From: Colwellia sp.
GTDB taxonomy: Bacteria > Pseudomonadota > Gammaproteobacteria > Enterobacterales > Alteromonadaceae
DNA length: 64,000 bases
Direction of reading: 5' to 3'
Assembly: GCA_013215295.1 (NCBI GenBank)
Contig: JABSOZ010000004.1
Span: 124,001 to 188,000 of the forward strand
The notes under the pieces were generated by a model. The model searched no databases. It saw nothing but the letters and a program-made list of their open reading frames with translations, and was not told where the DNA came from. The position numbers were made by a program, and so were the translations under genes. The stretch's first letter is position 1, and each line of letters opens with the position of its first letter. Positions 28,346 through 37,574 of the stretch are shown one piece after another.

Positions 28346-29380
28346 TTATTTACTATTATTTTTAAGTAGTTCTTTGTATTGTTCAATTTTTTTAATAATT
28401 CCCGTTCCTTCAGGTCTAAATTCTCCGGCAAGCGTCATTAAAGATAATGCAAGTTTAATATCACTCCCAGCATATTTCATGGCCATGTCACGAATTTTAT
28501 TAATTTGTATGTCATCAATTACTTTTGAGTTAGTATTATTTTCTTTAGTTCCTTTGTCACTATTAGATGATGGAAAATCATGAAAATTCACGCGATAGTC
28601 TTTATTTAATACTAATTTTTTCTTCTTACTAAAAGGTGAAAAACCTTTACCTTTTTCTTCAAATATAGCGTAATGGGCCCCTTCTCCAAAATAAGTTCCG
28701 TCCGCACGTTGTTTTATATTTTCAAATCTGCTCAAATTTTTAACAGAAGATTCATATAGTAATCCACCGATATCTTTATAGTGTAATAGCGCTATAGGAA
28801 AATCATTTGATGATTTATAATTAATTGTATCTTTCATATGATGAAATCCATGTCCATAAGGATGACAGCCTTTTGTGTAAGACATATCAAAATTAGGATC
28901 AAATACCGCAGTTTTATCAAAAACGTCATCTCTTGATCCAAACATATATTGTTCAACAATAGGTTTAGTAGAATCTAATTCTTCTTTACCTGTCATATGA
29001 AAGCCAGTTATTTGAGGAACGGTAATACCAAGCTTTTTATATTCCTTCAATACATTAATTAAATCAGGGTGATAAACAACCTCATCTGTATCAACACATA
29101 TAACCCAGTCAGCCACTTCTTTGGTATGCACTCCACCTTTTCTACTATGCTCTTTATATAGTTGAGATTTTAGAGACACATGCATTGCATTATTTTTAAC
29201 ACCTCCAGTATCGAATGGAATGATAGTTACATTCTTATACTGTCTAGCGATTTTCAAAGTATTATCTGTGGACAAATTATCCAATAGGAAAATTTTAGTA
29301 GATATTTTATTATAATAATCAAGTATATTTTTTATTATATATTCTTCATTGTAACAAATTATATAAGTATGAATTTTCAT
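28346..29380 (-). CDS. GT2-like glycosyltransferase
   Basis: GT-A type glycosyltransferase of 344 aa, beginning IHTYIICYNEEYIIKNIL. The nucleotide-sugar and metal-binding segments are LLDNLSTDNT and WVICVDTDEVVYHPDL (DxD motif about residues 95-97). A HGFHHMKDT segment occurs in the second half. It resembles uncharacterised GT2/GT92-like proteins in capsule clusters. The stop is 141 bp from the neighbouring GT2 gene, and upstream it lies 3 bp from the SGNH-hydrolase-like gene, so it belongs to the transcription unit starting at 34739. Specificity is unknown. Confidence 0.7.
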   Translation of the reverse strand: MKIHTYIICYNEEYIIKNILDYYNKISTKIFLLDNLSTDNTLKIARQYKNVTIIPFDTGGVKNNAMHVSLKSQLYKEHSRKGGVHTKEVADWVICVDTDEVVYHPDLINVLKEYKKLGITVPQITGFHMTGKEELDSTKPIVEQYMFGSRDDVFDKTAVFDPNFDMSYTKGCHPYGHGFHHMKDTINYKSSNDFPIALLHYKDIGGLLYESSVKNLSRFENIKQRADGTYFGEGAHYAIFEEKGKGFSPFSKKKKLVLNKDYRVNFHDFPSSNSDKGTKENNTNSKVIDDIQINKIRDMAMKYAGSDIKLALSLMTLAGEFRPEGTGIIKKIEQYKELLKNNSK

Positions 29381-29383
29381 AGT

Positions 29384-30265
29384 TTAGGTATACTCATTCG
29401 ATATTTTAGGAATAAATCTTTCAGCCATTTCACTTATAACAATATCAGGTTTCACTTTTCTAATTAAATCAAAATCTACACTTGAATTCCAAATAAAATG
29501 AACTTCTTTATAAGTTTCAGCAAACAATCCTGTTAATAAATGGTCTCGATATTCACTAAAGGAGTCACCAAAAATCATGACCTTTTTATCCGACAATGAA
29601 TCATCATTTTCAAAAATCACATAAGAACCTACGTGCAAACCAGCATCATTGGTTCTATTTTCTCGTTCTTTAAACTCGACTAGTTCATTTGCAAAGGTTC
29701 TTTTGAATCTATCTGATGAACTGTAATAAAATATTTTTTCTTTTAAAGGAGGGATTAATTTCCCACCAAGATCTAAAACACCCCAAGCATATTTCTTAGG
29801 TCTGGATAATGCTTCTGTGTACACCGGTTCTCCTAGATGGGCTTGTAAGAGTTGGTACGCACTAAATGCACCATAAAAATTCCAGTGTGAATCTGTTTTA
29901 TGATAAGTCTGAAATGTTTCACTCTGCTTTCTTAAATACGGTATCAAGTTGATTATAATGTCATCAACATCAAAATAATTACGTAAATAATTACGTAATT
30001 GAATACTCGGTATAAAACGATCATTAATAGTAAATGGTGTTTTATTAGGATAAATAGACAACTTTTCTGGAGCAAATGTACTTAAGTATGTAATACCCTC
30101 TTTTTTAAAAAAATCTAATCTTTTTTTATAAATGGCGGCCCATTTTTCTAATATTTTGGTGTCTATTCTGTTTTCATCTATCCAGTATTGTCTTACATTA
30201 TTATTTCCACCTAATAAAAAAATCCAGCCATCAGGAAAGATATCTATTTCCTTAAAGTAATTCAT
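29384..30265 (-). CDS. AlgJ/AlgX-like SGNH acyltransferase/esterase
   Basis: SGNH-fold protein related to the alginate O-acetylation proteins AlgJ/AlgX, 293 aa. It begins with DGWIFLLGGNNNV, which parallels the AlgX/J opening. It has TDSHWNFYGAF (catalytic Asp-His region, about residues 122-132) and MIFGDSFSEYR (Ser nucleophile, about 231-241). Unlike AlgJ/AlgX there is no signal peptide or N-terminal membrane helix, so it would be cytoplasmic. Probable function is O-acetylation or deacetylation of a sugar, by analogy. It overlaps the sulfotransferase gene upstream by 4 bp (ATGA). Confidence 0.68.
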   Translation of the reverse strand: MNYFKEIDIFPDGWIFLLGGNNNVRQYWIDENRIDTKILEKWAAIYKKRLDFFKKEGITYLSTFAPEKLSIYPNKTPFTINDRFIPSIQLRNYLRNYFDVDDIIINLIPYLRKQSETFQTYHKTDSHWNFYGAFSAYQLLQAHLGEPVYTEALSRPKKYAWGVLDLGGKLIPPLKEKIFYYSSSDRFKRTFANELVEFKERENRTNDAGLHVGSYVIFENDDSLSDKKVMIFGDSFSEYRDHLLTGLFAETYKEVHFIWNSSVDFDLIRKVKPDIVISEMAERFIPKISNEYT

Positions 30266-30996
30266 TTCAATCCACTCATTATCTTTACAGTATCAGCGGT
30301 ATCACGAGCAAAAAATTCTCTTAGTTTGTGTTGAGTTTCCTCTGAAATTTGATCCAATGCTGTTCCAGATGAATATTTTACTTTTTCAAAATCTTTACTC
30401 TTATGACCTTCGTCTAAACCAAGAAAATTAAACACCCTTTTCATTGTAACGTACGGTTTTATTCTCAGATCATAATTTTGTAGCACTAAGAGTCTGTCAG
30501 GGAACTGACTTTTATATACATTTAATTTTTGTGAGTAAGATGAAAAATTCAAGACTTGATAAAGTAATGATGTTACTTCACTTGAAGCGGTTATAGCCTC
30601 TGGATACGGAAGATTAAAAAAGCGTTCAGGGCCAAGTTCAGCTAGTTTCTCGTTCTTATTTATTGTTACGAGATGATTAAAATGTGATATTGCTCGCTCA
30701 ACGGGATCTCTTAATATTACAATGATCTTTGCTTCTGGATTGTGTCTATTGATCATCGTTGGGATCGTTTTACATGTCGCTAAATCAAAGTAAGTCGGAC
30801 TTGCCTCTCCGTTCATTTTATCATTGTCAATAAAGTGGTCGGAATACCATTGATCTCCTTGGTCATAATTTAAAGAAAAATAATGAATTTCTTTTTTTGT
30901 TGATTTATTAACATCTGGATGGGAAGTAATAAAGTCATATAAGACTGTTGTTCCGCCCTTCATTACTCCTGTAATAATATAATCTGCTTTATTCAT
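30262..30996 (-). CDS. Sulfotransferase (NDST-type) 2
   Basis: Compact 244-aa PAPS-dependent sulfotransferase resembling the heparan N-deacetylase/N-sulfotransferase fold. The 5'-PSB loop is IITGVMKGGTTVLYDFI (about residues 7-23), with KEIHYF and WYSDHF following as in NDST enzymes. The 3'-PSB is IVILRDPVERAISHFNHL (about 94-111). There is no signal peptide. It lies 2 bp downstream of the WbsX-type glycosyltransferase and is translationally coupled to the SGNH gene. Substrate is a cluster glycan by context. Confidence 0.85.
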   Translation of the reverse strand: MNKADYIITGVMKGGTTVLYDFITSHPDVNKSTKKEIHYFSLNYDQGDQWYSDHFIDNDKMNGEASPTYFDLATCKTIPTMINRHNPEAKIIVILRDPVERAISHFNHLVTINKNEKLAELGPERFFNLPYPEAITASSEVTSLLYQVLNFSSYSQKLNVYKSQFPDRLLVLQNYDLRIKPYVTMKRVFNFLGLDEGHKSKDFEKVKYSSGTALDQISEETQHKLREFFARDTADTVKIMSGLK

Positions 30997-30998
30997 AC

Positions 30999-33900
30999 TT
31001 ATTCCTCAAGTACTTTTTTTACTTCATTTAAATATTCAACTTGTTGTTTACGGTCAATACTAACAAGCAATGAAGATATATCATGCATTCTACTTATTTC
31101 CTTCAACTGCACATCGTAATTCTGCTTGGTCACGCTACCCGAATGCCTTCTGTGAATATTCAAGCTTTCACCAATAATTTTACAGCGAGCGCTATTTTCT
31201 TTAAGCAATTGAACATATACAAACCAATCACCAGCCACTTTAAATTCTAGGATTTCATCCATGTTATCTACAAAAAAATCTTGAATAGACTTTTTATCAA
31301 AGAGCACTGAACTTACATTCATGAATTGATTTTTTATAGAAAGACAGTCTTCTATAATAGTCTGACCATCATATATACCAGGATGGTCTAATTTTGCTAT
31401 AAGCCCGTCATCATAATAATAACGATAATTATCCGCTAAATGTTTGTTCTCTTCGTCTATTTGTTGAGAGTCGCTATAGGCCATAGTAAATTGAGAATCA
31501 CCTTGCATAATAGCTGCAAGAAATTCTGGCTCGGCTAAATCATCAGCTTCAGCTATCCACAAATAATCGCCTTTTGCTAAACTCGCACCCTTTTCCCATT
31601 GCTTAAACACTGAACCAGAGTTTTGTTCATTGGTAATTAAGTTAATTTTACGTTTATGTGTTTCAGTGACCGTTTTAATAATCTCTACACTGTTATCAGA
31701 AGAGTTATCATCCAAAACAATCAACTCATAAATAGGATATTGTTGATTGAAAATAGACGTTAGCCTATCGCCAATGTGTTGTTCATAATTGTAATTAGGT
31801 ACAACAACACTTATGCGTTTTAAGTCAGGAACCAAATACTCAACTAAGCTGAATACATAGTCAGACCAATCATACTTTTCTGAAGCAAACTCTGAACGTT
31901 CAATTGCAGACTCTTCTGAGTCGTTGTCAATTTGATTTTCAATTGCTTGGGCAAGCGCTACACAATTAGACATTTCTACCAGTTCACCAAAACATTCTTT
32001 TTCTAGAGCGTCAGCAAATCCACCGCCATTTTCAAAGCCCACAACCGGTGTTCCTAGCGAAAGCGACTCTAATACTACAGAAGGGAAAGGATCTTCTCGT
32101 GATGTCATAGCAAATACATTAGCACCTTCCAAATACAAAGATATTTCATTGGTAAAAGGGATTATATGTAAATGTTTTTCAAATTTAGTGCCTTCAATGT
32201 CTTTCAAAATCCAGTTCTGTAGAGAAGGTTCTACATTACCTAACCACAAAAAGTGATAATCAGTATCGCGGATAACACACTCTTTAGCTGTTTGTACAAA
32301 CAGGTCAAAACCTTTGCGTAAATCAGCATATCCAGAGTTAACCACTATTTTAGCATTTCTACTGAGTGATAATTTTTGTCTTAATACTTTACTTGCATTT
32401 TTATTGCTTGTTAATTTTTGATAAATACCTTGAGGTTTTACAATAGCCTTATTACCTAAATCGCCAACTAAACCTTCAAATGATTCTTTAACAAAATTAG
32501 CGGCAAAAATAACTTTATCTGCATTTTTGGCTATCGTTTCAGCATGTTCTTCGAGTTCATACTCTTTAATAAGTGTAGGAAGTTCATGTATTAACGAGAT
32601 AACCTTTATATTTTGATCGGTTAACTTCTCAGTACACAGCCCAGTAACTGTGGTATTACAAATAGCATGATGATATTCACCTTTATTGTTTAACCGAGTG
32701 GTAATTTGCTCGAAGGCATCTAAAGAGCCATAAGCCACATGAGTTGGCCCTACTTCTTTGTACTCATCGACTAAAGGGCCACCATCAAGCAAAATACACG
32801 TTACATCAATACCAAAATTTTCACGTAATGCTTTGAATATATTAAGGGTTAATAACTGCGCTCCATGTTTGTGCGCATCGTGTCCAACTAAAAACAACTT
32901 CAACTTACTGTCTATTTGATGAATATCATTCATCGCTCGATAAGTCGCATTTAGGTAAGCAGCCCCCCAATAAACGTCAGGCTCTAAATGCGATCCTTCT
33001 GCCCATTCATTCCACGCATTAATAATAACAAAGCTTTCGTTATTAGCTATTGGGTTTTGTATTGCATATTGATTAATAGAATATAACCATTTTTCATATT
33101 TCTCAGGCGTAGAGCCAATAAATCCCATGCCACGTCCGGGTTTACGCGCTTCGTTATCCCACGTTGGCGTAACACCACGTATTAAAGGAAAATCATGCTC
33201 TTTTTCTTTTAAGCTAGACGCTACTAACTCGTCGTATGACGGGTAATGACCACTAAATTCAGTATCAAACAATTCTAATGATCTAGAACGATCTTCTAAA
33301 CCTGCCGCTATTTTATGAGGTGGAAACTCAATAGCGCCATCCATGCCGAACTCACGCGGGTCGATATCATCAAAGGCCTGTGCCATATAGAACAATGGCT
33401 CTTCATTAAGTATGCTTTTACAGAGATCTCTCCATTTTTGAATAGTTTCTATCGCATTAGGAATAATACCTGGACGATATATAAAAAATAAAGGTCTTCC
33501 CTCTATTCGTATATAACGTTCATCTTTGAAATGACGACCAATATCTTGAATAAAGGGAATATCGTCTTCTTCAAAATAATCTTGTGCTATTAATACATCA
33601 TTTTCTAAACCGTCCCACGTGCGTGTCCAATTTTCATTAGCCCACATAATACAAAAGGGTATATCAATATCTTTATTTTCCAGTAACATATTGACGGGTT
33701 TTTCCATAATACGTTTACCATTAAACCAATAATGATAAAAACAAAAACCGTGTAATCCTGCAGCTTTTGCGTACCTAACTTGTTCCATCATGGTTTCTTT
33801 GACTCTTAAGTCATAATAACCAAGGTGCTTGGGTAAGTGAGGTTGGTAATGTCCGTCAAAACGAGGTTGCCCTCTTGTGGTATTTGTCCACTCTGTGAAT

Positions 33901-34739
33901 CCCTGCCCCCACCACTCATCATTTTCAGCAAAAGGATGAAACTGCGGTAAATAATACGCTAAGGCTTTAACTTTCTCGCTGGAATGAGGTTTGTCTAGGT
34001 ACGCAGGTTCTTCATAATTAGGCCCTTTATGCCTAAAGTCGGGAACAGCTTTTGAATAACCGTTTGTAGTAGAGTGCGGCATTGTTGTTGACAACTTCTT
34101 AGCTAAGTATTCTTCACCTTTTTGCTCAATAAAATGAACAAACGGATGAATTTCATTTACGTCAACATTATATTTTTCAATATACTCTTTAATATTAATA
34201 TCAGCTCTTGGATCACGACCTTCGTAAACGCCTGCAGTTAAGAAGTGTTGATATGGAGACGTTACTGAATCATGTAAATCTTTGTTTGTTAATAAATAAA
34301 ATTCGACATCAAAATAAGGATGCGCTGATAATCCTTCATTTTTTTCATGCTTGTAAAAATAGGCGAGTTTATTCTCACTCTTTGTAATATTTTTATGTCT
34401 TAAGTTATCAACTAAATGTTCCATCGAAACAAATGGTGAAGGGTTACGTAATTCCAAAGCTCCAAGTTGAATAAAGTGACCGAGTGGCGTTAAAAACATA
34501 CCATGTAAATCAGGATTTGAAGCCATGTAATATTTTGAATCAAACAAAAAAGAAGGCTGTCTACCTTCAACGCAGCCATTATAAAAATAATGTATTAAAC
34601 TTTCGTCAAGGCTAACGTCTTGGTTGTGCTCATGATAAAATTCTGCATTAAACAAGCCCGAATTATTTATCACCTGAATTTGTTTTTTTTCTGTTTGTAA
34701 AAAAGTCTTTTTAAATTTATTCACTAACAATTTAAACAT
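30999..34739 (-). CDS. Multidomain glycosyltransferase: WbsX + GT4 + GT2
   Basis: A giant cytoplasmic protein of about 1246 aa with four parts. Residues about 25-200 hold repeats of FD-x-x-YY-x-x-NPDL with L-x-HF-x-x-G-x-x-EGR-x-P, a spacer repeat seen in other large glycosyltransferases. Residues about 255-600 are a WbsX/GH99-like domain (YYLPQFHPFAENDEWWGQGF, FCFYHYWFNG, NAWNEWAEGSHLEPD). Residues about 620-960 are a GT4 domain (YADLRKGFDLFVQTAKE, TSREDPFPSVVLESLSLG). Residues about 980-1245 are a GT2 domain (RISVVVPNYNYEQHI, LDDNSSDNSVEI). I chose ATG 34739, with GGAAGGA upstream; TTG 34760 and ATG 34757 are alternatives. It probably adds more than one sugar. Confidence 0.85.
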   Translation of the reverse strand: MFKLLVNKFKKTFLQTEKKQIQVINNSGLFNAEFYHEHNQDVSLDESLIHYFYNGCVEGRQPSFLFDSKYYMASNPDLHGMFLTPLGHFIQLGALELRNPSPFVSMEHLVDNLRHKNITKSENKLAYFYKHEKNEGLSAHPYFDVEFYLLTNKDLHDSVTSPYQHFLTAGVYEGRDPRADINIKEYIEKYNVDVNEIHPFVHFIEQKGEEYLAKKLSTTMPHSTTNGYSKAVPDFRHKGPNYEEPAYLDKPHSSEKVKALAYYLPQFHPFAENDEWWGQGFTEWTNTTRGQPRFDGHYQPHLPKHLGYYDLRVKETMMEQVRYAKAAGLHGFCFYHYWFNGKRIMEKPVNMLLENKDIDIPFCIMWANENWTRTWDGLENDVLIAQDYFEEDDIPFIQDIGRHFKDERYIRIEGRPLFFIYRPGIIPNAIETIQKWRDLCKSILNEEPLFYMAQAFDDIDPREFGMDGAIEFPPHKIAAGLEDRSRSLELFDTEFSGHYPSYDELVASSLKEKEHDFPLIRGVTPTWDNEARKPGRGMGFIGSTPEKYEKWLYSINQYAIQNPIANNESFVIINAWNEWAEGSHLEPDVYWGAAYLNATYRAMNDIHQIDSKLKLFLVGHDAHKHGAQLLTLNIFKALRENFGIDVTCILLDGGPLVDEYKEVGPTHVAYGSLDAFEQITTRLNNKGEYHHAICNTTVTGLCTEKLTDQNIKVISLIHELPTLIKEYELEEHAETIAKNADKVIFAANFVKESFEGLVGDLGNKAIVKPQGIYQKLTSNKNASKVLRQKLSLSRNAKIVVNSGYADLRKGFDLFVQTAKECVIRDTDYHFLWLGNVEPSLQNWILKDIEGTKFEKHLHIIPFTNEISLYLEGANVFAMTSREDPFPSVVLESLSLGTPVVGFENGGGFADALEKECFGELVEMSNCVALAQAIENQIDNDSEESAIERSEFASEKYDWSDYVFSLVEYLVPDLKRISVVVPNYNYEQHIGDRLTSIFNQQYPIYELIVLDDNSSDNSVEIIKTVTETHKRKINLITNEQNSGSVFKQWEKGASLAKGDYLWIAEADDLAEPEFLAAIMQGDSQFTMAYSDSQQIDEENKHLADNYRYYYDDGLIAKLDHPGIYDGQTIIEDCLSIKNQFMNVSSVLFDKKSIQDFFVDNMDEILEFKVAGDWFVYVQLLKENSARCKIIGESLNIHRRHSGSVTKQNYDVQLKEISRMHDISSLLVSIDRKQQVEYLNEVKKVLEE

Positions 34740-34834
34740 TACAACAAATCCTTCCATCAATTTTCGATTTCAACTATCAATCAACCCTTTATTTCATACC
34801 CATTTTAAATGACTACAAGAGGTTATATCCCAGC

Positions 34835-34864
34835 ATTTTAACGGCTTTAATTAGGGTAAACAAG
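34835..34864 (-). promoter_or_regulatory. Promoter-like element shared with rmlB upstream region
   Basis: On the minus strand this 30-bp element reads -35 TTGTTT, 17-bp spacer, -10 TAAAAT, about 96-125 bp before the 34739 start. It is identical at 26 of 30 positions to 63256-63285, upstream of rmlB, including much of the spacer. Conservation beyond the hexamers suggests a shared operator rather than just a sigma-70 promoter. Confidence 0.55.
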
Positions 34865-34936
34865 GCATGATTATAAACAAAGAAGGGTTAATTCGTTGTT
34901 TTAACATCAAGTAAATTATTATTTTTTAACAAGGTG

Positions 34937-37543
34937 TTAGTTGCAAGATTCAAGTAAGCTGACAGATGAAAAAACGTTATGCATTTTTTGTTTGCCAGCA
35001 CTAAATGAATATTGCCCTTGCGCTAATATTTTTTGATTTTCTGAAATACGTAACCATAATTTTTTATCATGATATAGCCGTATAATTTCTTCACACCATT
35101 GCTCCGGTGTTTCTGCTTGTAACGTTGTTATATTATGGCTTAAACCTATTCCTTCTGCTGCAACAGAAGATAAAACCGTTGGCAGCCCATACGCTAACGC
35201 CTCTAAAACTTTTCCTTTAATACCAGCGCCAGAAAGCAAAGGTGCAACAAAAACACGATGCTGCTGATACAAATCATCCAAGTGTTCAACAAAACCGACA
35301 ATTTTTATATTATCGGCATTAAAATCTACAAAAGATTTCGGTAAGTGACTTCCATAAACATAAAAAATAATGTCAGGTGCTTTTACCAATAACAAGGGTG
35401 CGACTTGTTCAACAAAAAACTCAACAGCTTCAACATTAGGCGCATGTTTATAGCCGCCAAGAAATGCGATCCCTTCTCTTTCTTCAAAAGAATAACCTAC
35501 CGTTTTATCTTCTAGAACCCAAGGGCATGAAAATACCTTATCCGATTCGAGTAAATGCGATGTAATAACAGCACGTTCAACGTCGGTGTAAGACAAAACA
35601 ACATCTACTTTGTGCATTACCGCTAATTCACGTTTGCGTGTTTCAGCCGAATGTTCAACTGCTTTTAAATCATTTTCTCGTAATGCCATTCTCAGTTCAC
35701 GCAAAAAGTGCAAATCGGCGTTATTGAATAAAATAGGAATCGCGGCATTAATTTTCTTAACAATGGGAAGTGTTTTTTCAGCAACGTGATAGCGCGTAAT
35801 ATATACAGCGCATACATTAGGGGCATAAGTTTCAATAACTGAAGACAGGGTGGTTAAAAATGGGGCGTAAAGTACTTCTACGCCCATTTTTTGCAAAAAC
35901 ATTGTTTTTTCAGGGTTATATTTCATTTGTAAATCTGCAAATATAACGTCAAAACCTAAAGACTGTATAAGTTTAATTTCTTGAATTGCCGCGTAAGAAC
36001 CCGCATCTTCTTTAACCGAAGGTATTGCATGGTCAATTAATAAAATGCTTTTTTTTTTAGCTTCACCAAGAGAAGAAGCTTTAGGTTGAGTAACGGCTAA
36101 ACCATTTATCGCTATCACCTCTGACTGAGGTGAATACACAATATTCAGCCCTTTATCTCTAGCATAAGACAAACTGTTAACGTTTAATGAGGAAAGCGAT
36201 GAATATTTATTGTTGGGTTTTTGAAGTTCAATAAAAAATGAGGTTTTTACACACCATACAGATGACAAAAATTTATTTTCTTTTTTACGATAACAAACAG
36301 CAGGGGCGTTAGAATGAACACGCTGTTCTGTATCCCAATGTGTCCCATTAATATCTATAAAGGTTGCAGGTATTAAGACCTCGCCTTCTAATGAAGTATG
36401 TTTGGGTGTTGTTATGTCAGGTGTATTTAACGTTTGATTAAAAGGTTCTATAAGTTCGTCTAACCACCACGAAGTTACTTCAATTGGTTCATTGATAAAA
36501 ACCGAGAACGTTCCTTTGGCTTCTACGTTGAAAGTAGAAAACAACTCATTGAAGTTAACCGTTTTATAAACAAAAATAATATTACAATTAATATTATTCT
36601 CTTTAAGTAAAGCCTCTAAAACTACCTTGTCTTCATGTTCAACAACTAGAATCAATTCAAACTTAAGAAGATTAAAGGCTAAAATTAATGCTGTTATTGT
36701 TGAGAGAAAACATTGATCACTTTGGTAAACACCAAAGTTTATAAAAATACTAACATCAACATTTTCAGCACTGTCATACCCCAAACTTACCGGGTCGTTC
36801 TCATTCATTAAATAGCGATAAGCCGAAGTAGCATTATTAATGCAATTACTTTCAGAAGCGTGCTTACATTGTAAGCCTAATGATTTATGACGATGGCGTT
36901 CGACAAAAGAACTCGCTAGTTCATCAACCATTGTATCTTGTGTTAAAGACTGATTTAACGGTTTTACCCGTTTTGCGATCCAAACAGGGGCTGGCTCGCC
37001 AACGAACTCGATAGAAAAAAAGTCATGTAAATCGTCAATAATATCTAGAGGAATAGTTACTTGTAGGTTATTTTCACCCGCAACCAAATTAACAGAAATA
37101 AGCGCAATACACACCGAACCATAATTCAATGACAACGGCCCATTAACTATAGCCATTGAACTATTTACTAAAAAATCGAAGTGATGTGCAGATTGATTAA
37201 CCAATGTAAAACTGACTGCATTCTCTGGCTTACCAACGTTAAACTCTGTGTATTCTATGGGCTGTTGATACTTATCTAATAAGCGAATAACCTTACCCGC
37301 AGTTTGCTGATAAGTTAGCCCTAAATTAACCGAAAAAGCATGCTGGCCATTGTCAAAGCCCGCAGTTACTAAATCTTCACGGTAATGATTAGCAATACTA
37401 TCAGTAATAATGTTTCCGTCTAATTCTACATAAAAATGGAGAGATTCTTCGAATAACGCATTATCGTAAACCCAGCCAGTTAAAATGCCCGAGGTAAAAT
37501 CGTCAATTACCGCTTTTATCGAGTTTGTATTATTCGCTTTCAA
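34937..37543 (-). CDS. GT4 glycosyltransferase with N-terminal beta-sandwich module
   Basis: Three-part protein of 868 aa. Residues about 8-97 are a beta-sandwich-like module with LTGWVYDNALFEESL, SIANHYREDLVTAGF and GQHAFSV, homologous to both modules of the adjacent 37575-38555 protein. The middle (about 255-365) looks like a degenerate GT2 fold (VSIFINFGVYQSD). The C-terminal part (about 505-868) is a GT4 transferase: VILFADLQ-type Rossmann entry, AFLGGYKHAPNVEAVEFFV, VYGSHLPKSF and APLLSGAGIKGKVLEALAYG. Start is TTG 37543, with GGAAAG upstream. The module may position the enzyme on the glycan, which is inference. Confidence 0.82.
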   Translation of the reverse strand: MKANNTNSIKAVIDDFTSGILTGWVYDNALFEESLHFYVELDGNIITDSIANHYREDLVTAGFDNGQHAFSVNLGLTYQQTAGKVIRLLDKYQQPIEYTEFNVGKPENAVSFTLVNQSAHHFDFLVNSSMAIVNGPLSLNYGSVCIALISVNLVAGENNLQVTIPLDIIDDLHDFFSIEFVGEPAPVWIAKRVKPLNQSLTQDTMVDELASSFVERHRHKSLGLQCKHASESNCINNATSAYRYLMNENDPVSLGYDSAENVDVSIFINFGVYQSDQCFLSTITALILAFNLLKFELILVVEHEDKVVLEALLKENNINCNIIFVYKTVNFNELFSTFNVEAKGTFSVFINEPIEVTSWWLDELIEPFNQTLNTPDITTPKHTSLEGEVLIPATFIDINGTHWDTEQRVHSNAPAVCYRKKENKFLSSVWCVKTSFFIELQKPNNKYSSLSSLNVNSLSYARDKGLNIVYSPQSEVIAINGLAVTQPKASSLGEAKKKSILLIDHAIPSVKEDAGSYAAIQEIKLIQSLGFDVIFADLQMKYNPEKTMFLQKMGVEVLYAPFLTTLSSVIETYAPNVCAVYITRYHVAEKTLPIVKKINAAIPILFNNADLHFLRELRMALRENDLKAVEHSAETRKRELAVMHKVDVVLSYTDVERAVITSHLLESDKVFSCPWVLEDKTVGYSFEEREGIAFLGGYKHAPNVEAVEFFVEQVAPLLLVKAPDIIFYVYGSHLPKSFVDFNADNIKIVGFVEHLDDLYQQHRVFVAPLLSGAGIKGKVLEALAYGLPTVLSSVAAEGIGLSHNITTLQAETPEQWCEEIIRLYHDKKLWLRISENQKILAQGQYSFSAGKQKMHNVFSSVSLLESCN

Positions 37544-37574
37544 AAAACACTTTCCATATGATTAATTCGTCTTA

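Noticed and set aside
34865-34936. Possible JUMPstart/ops element for RfaH upstream of EPS genes
   Set aside because: No GGCGGTAGCGTG-like core was found here or before rmlB.
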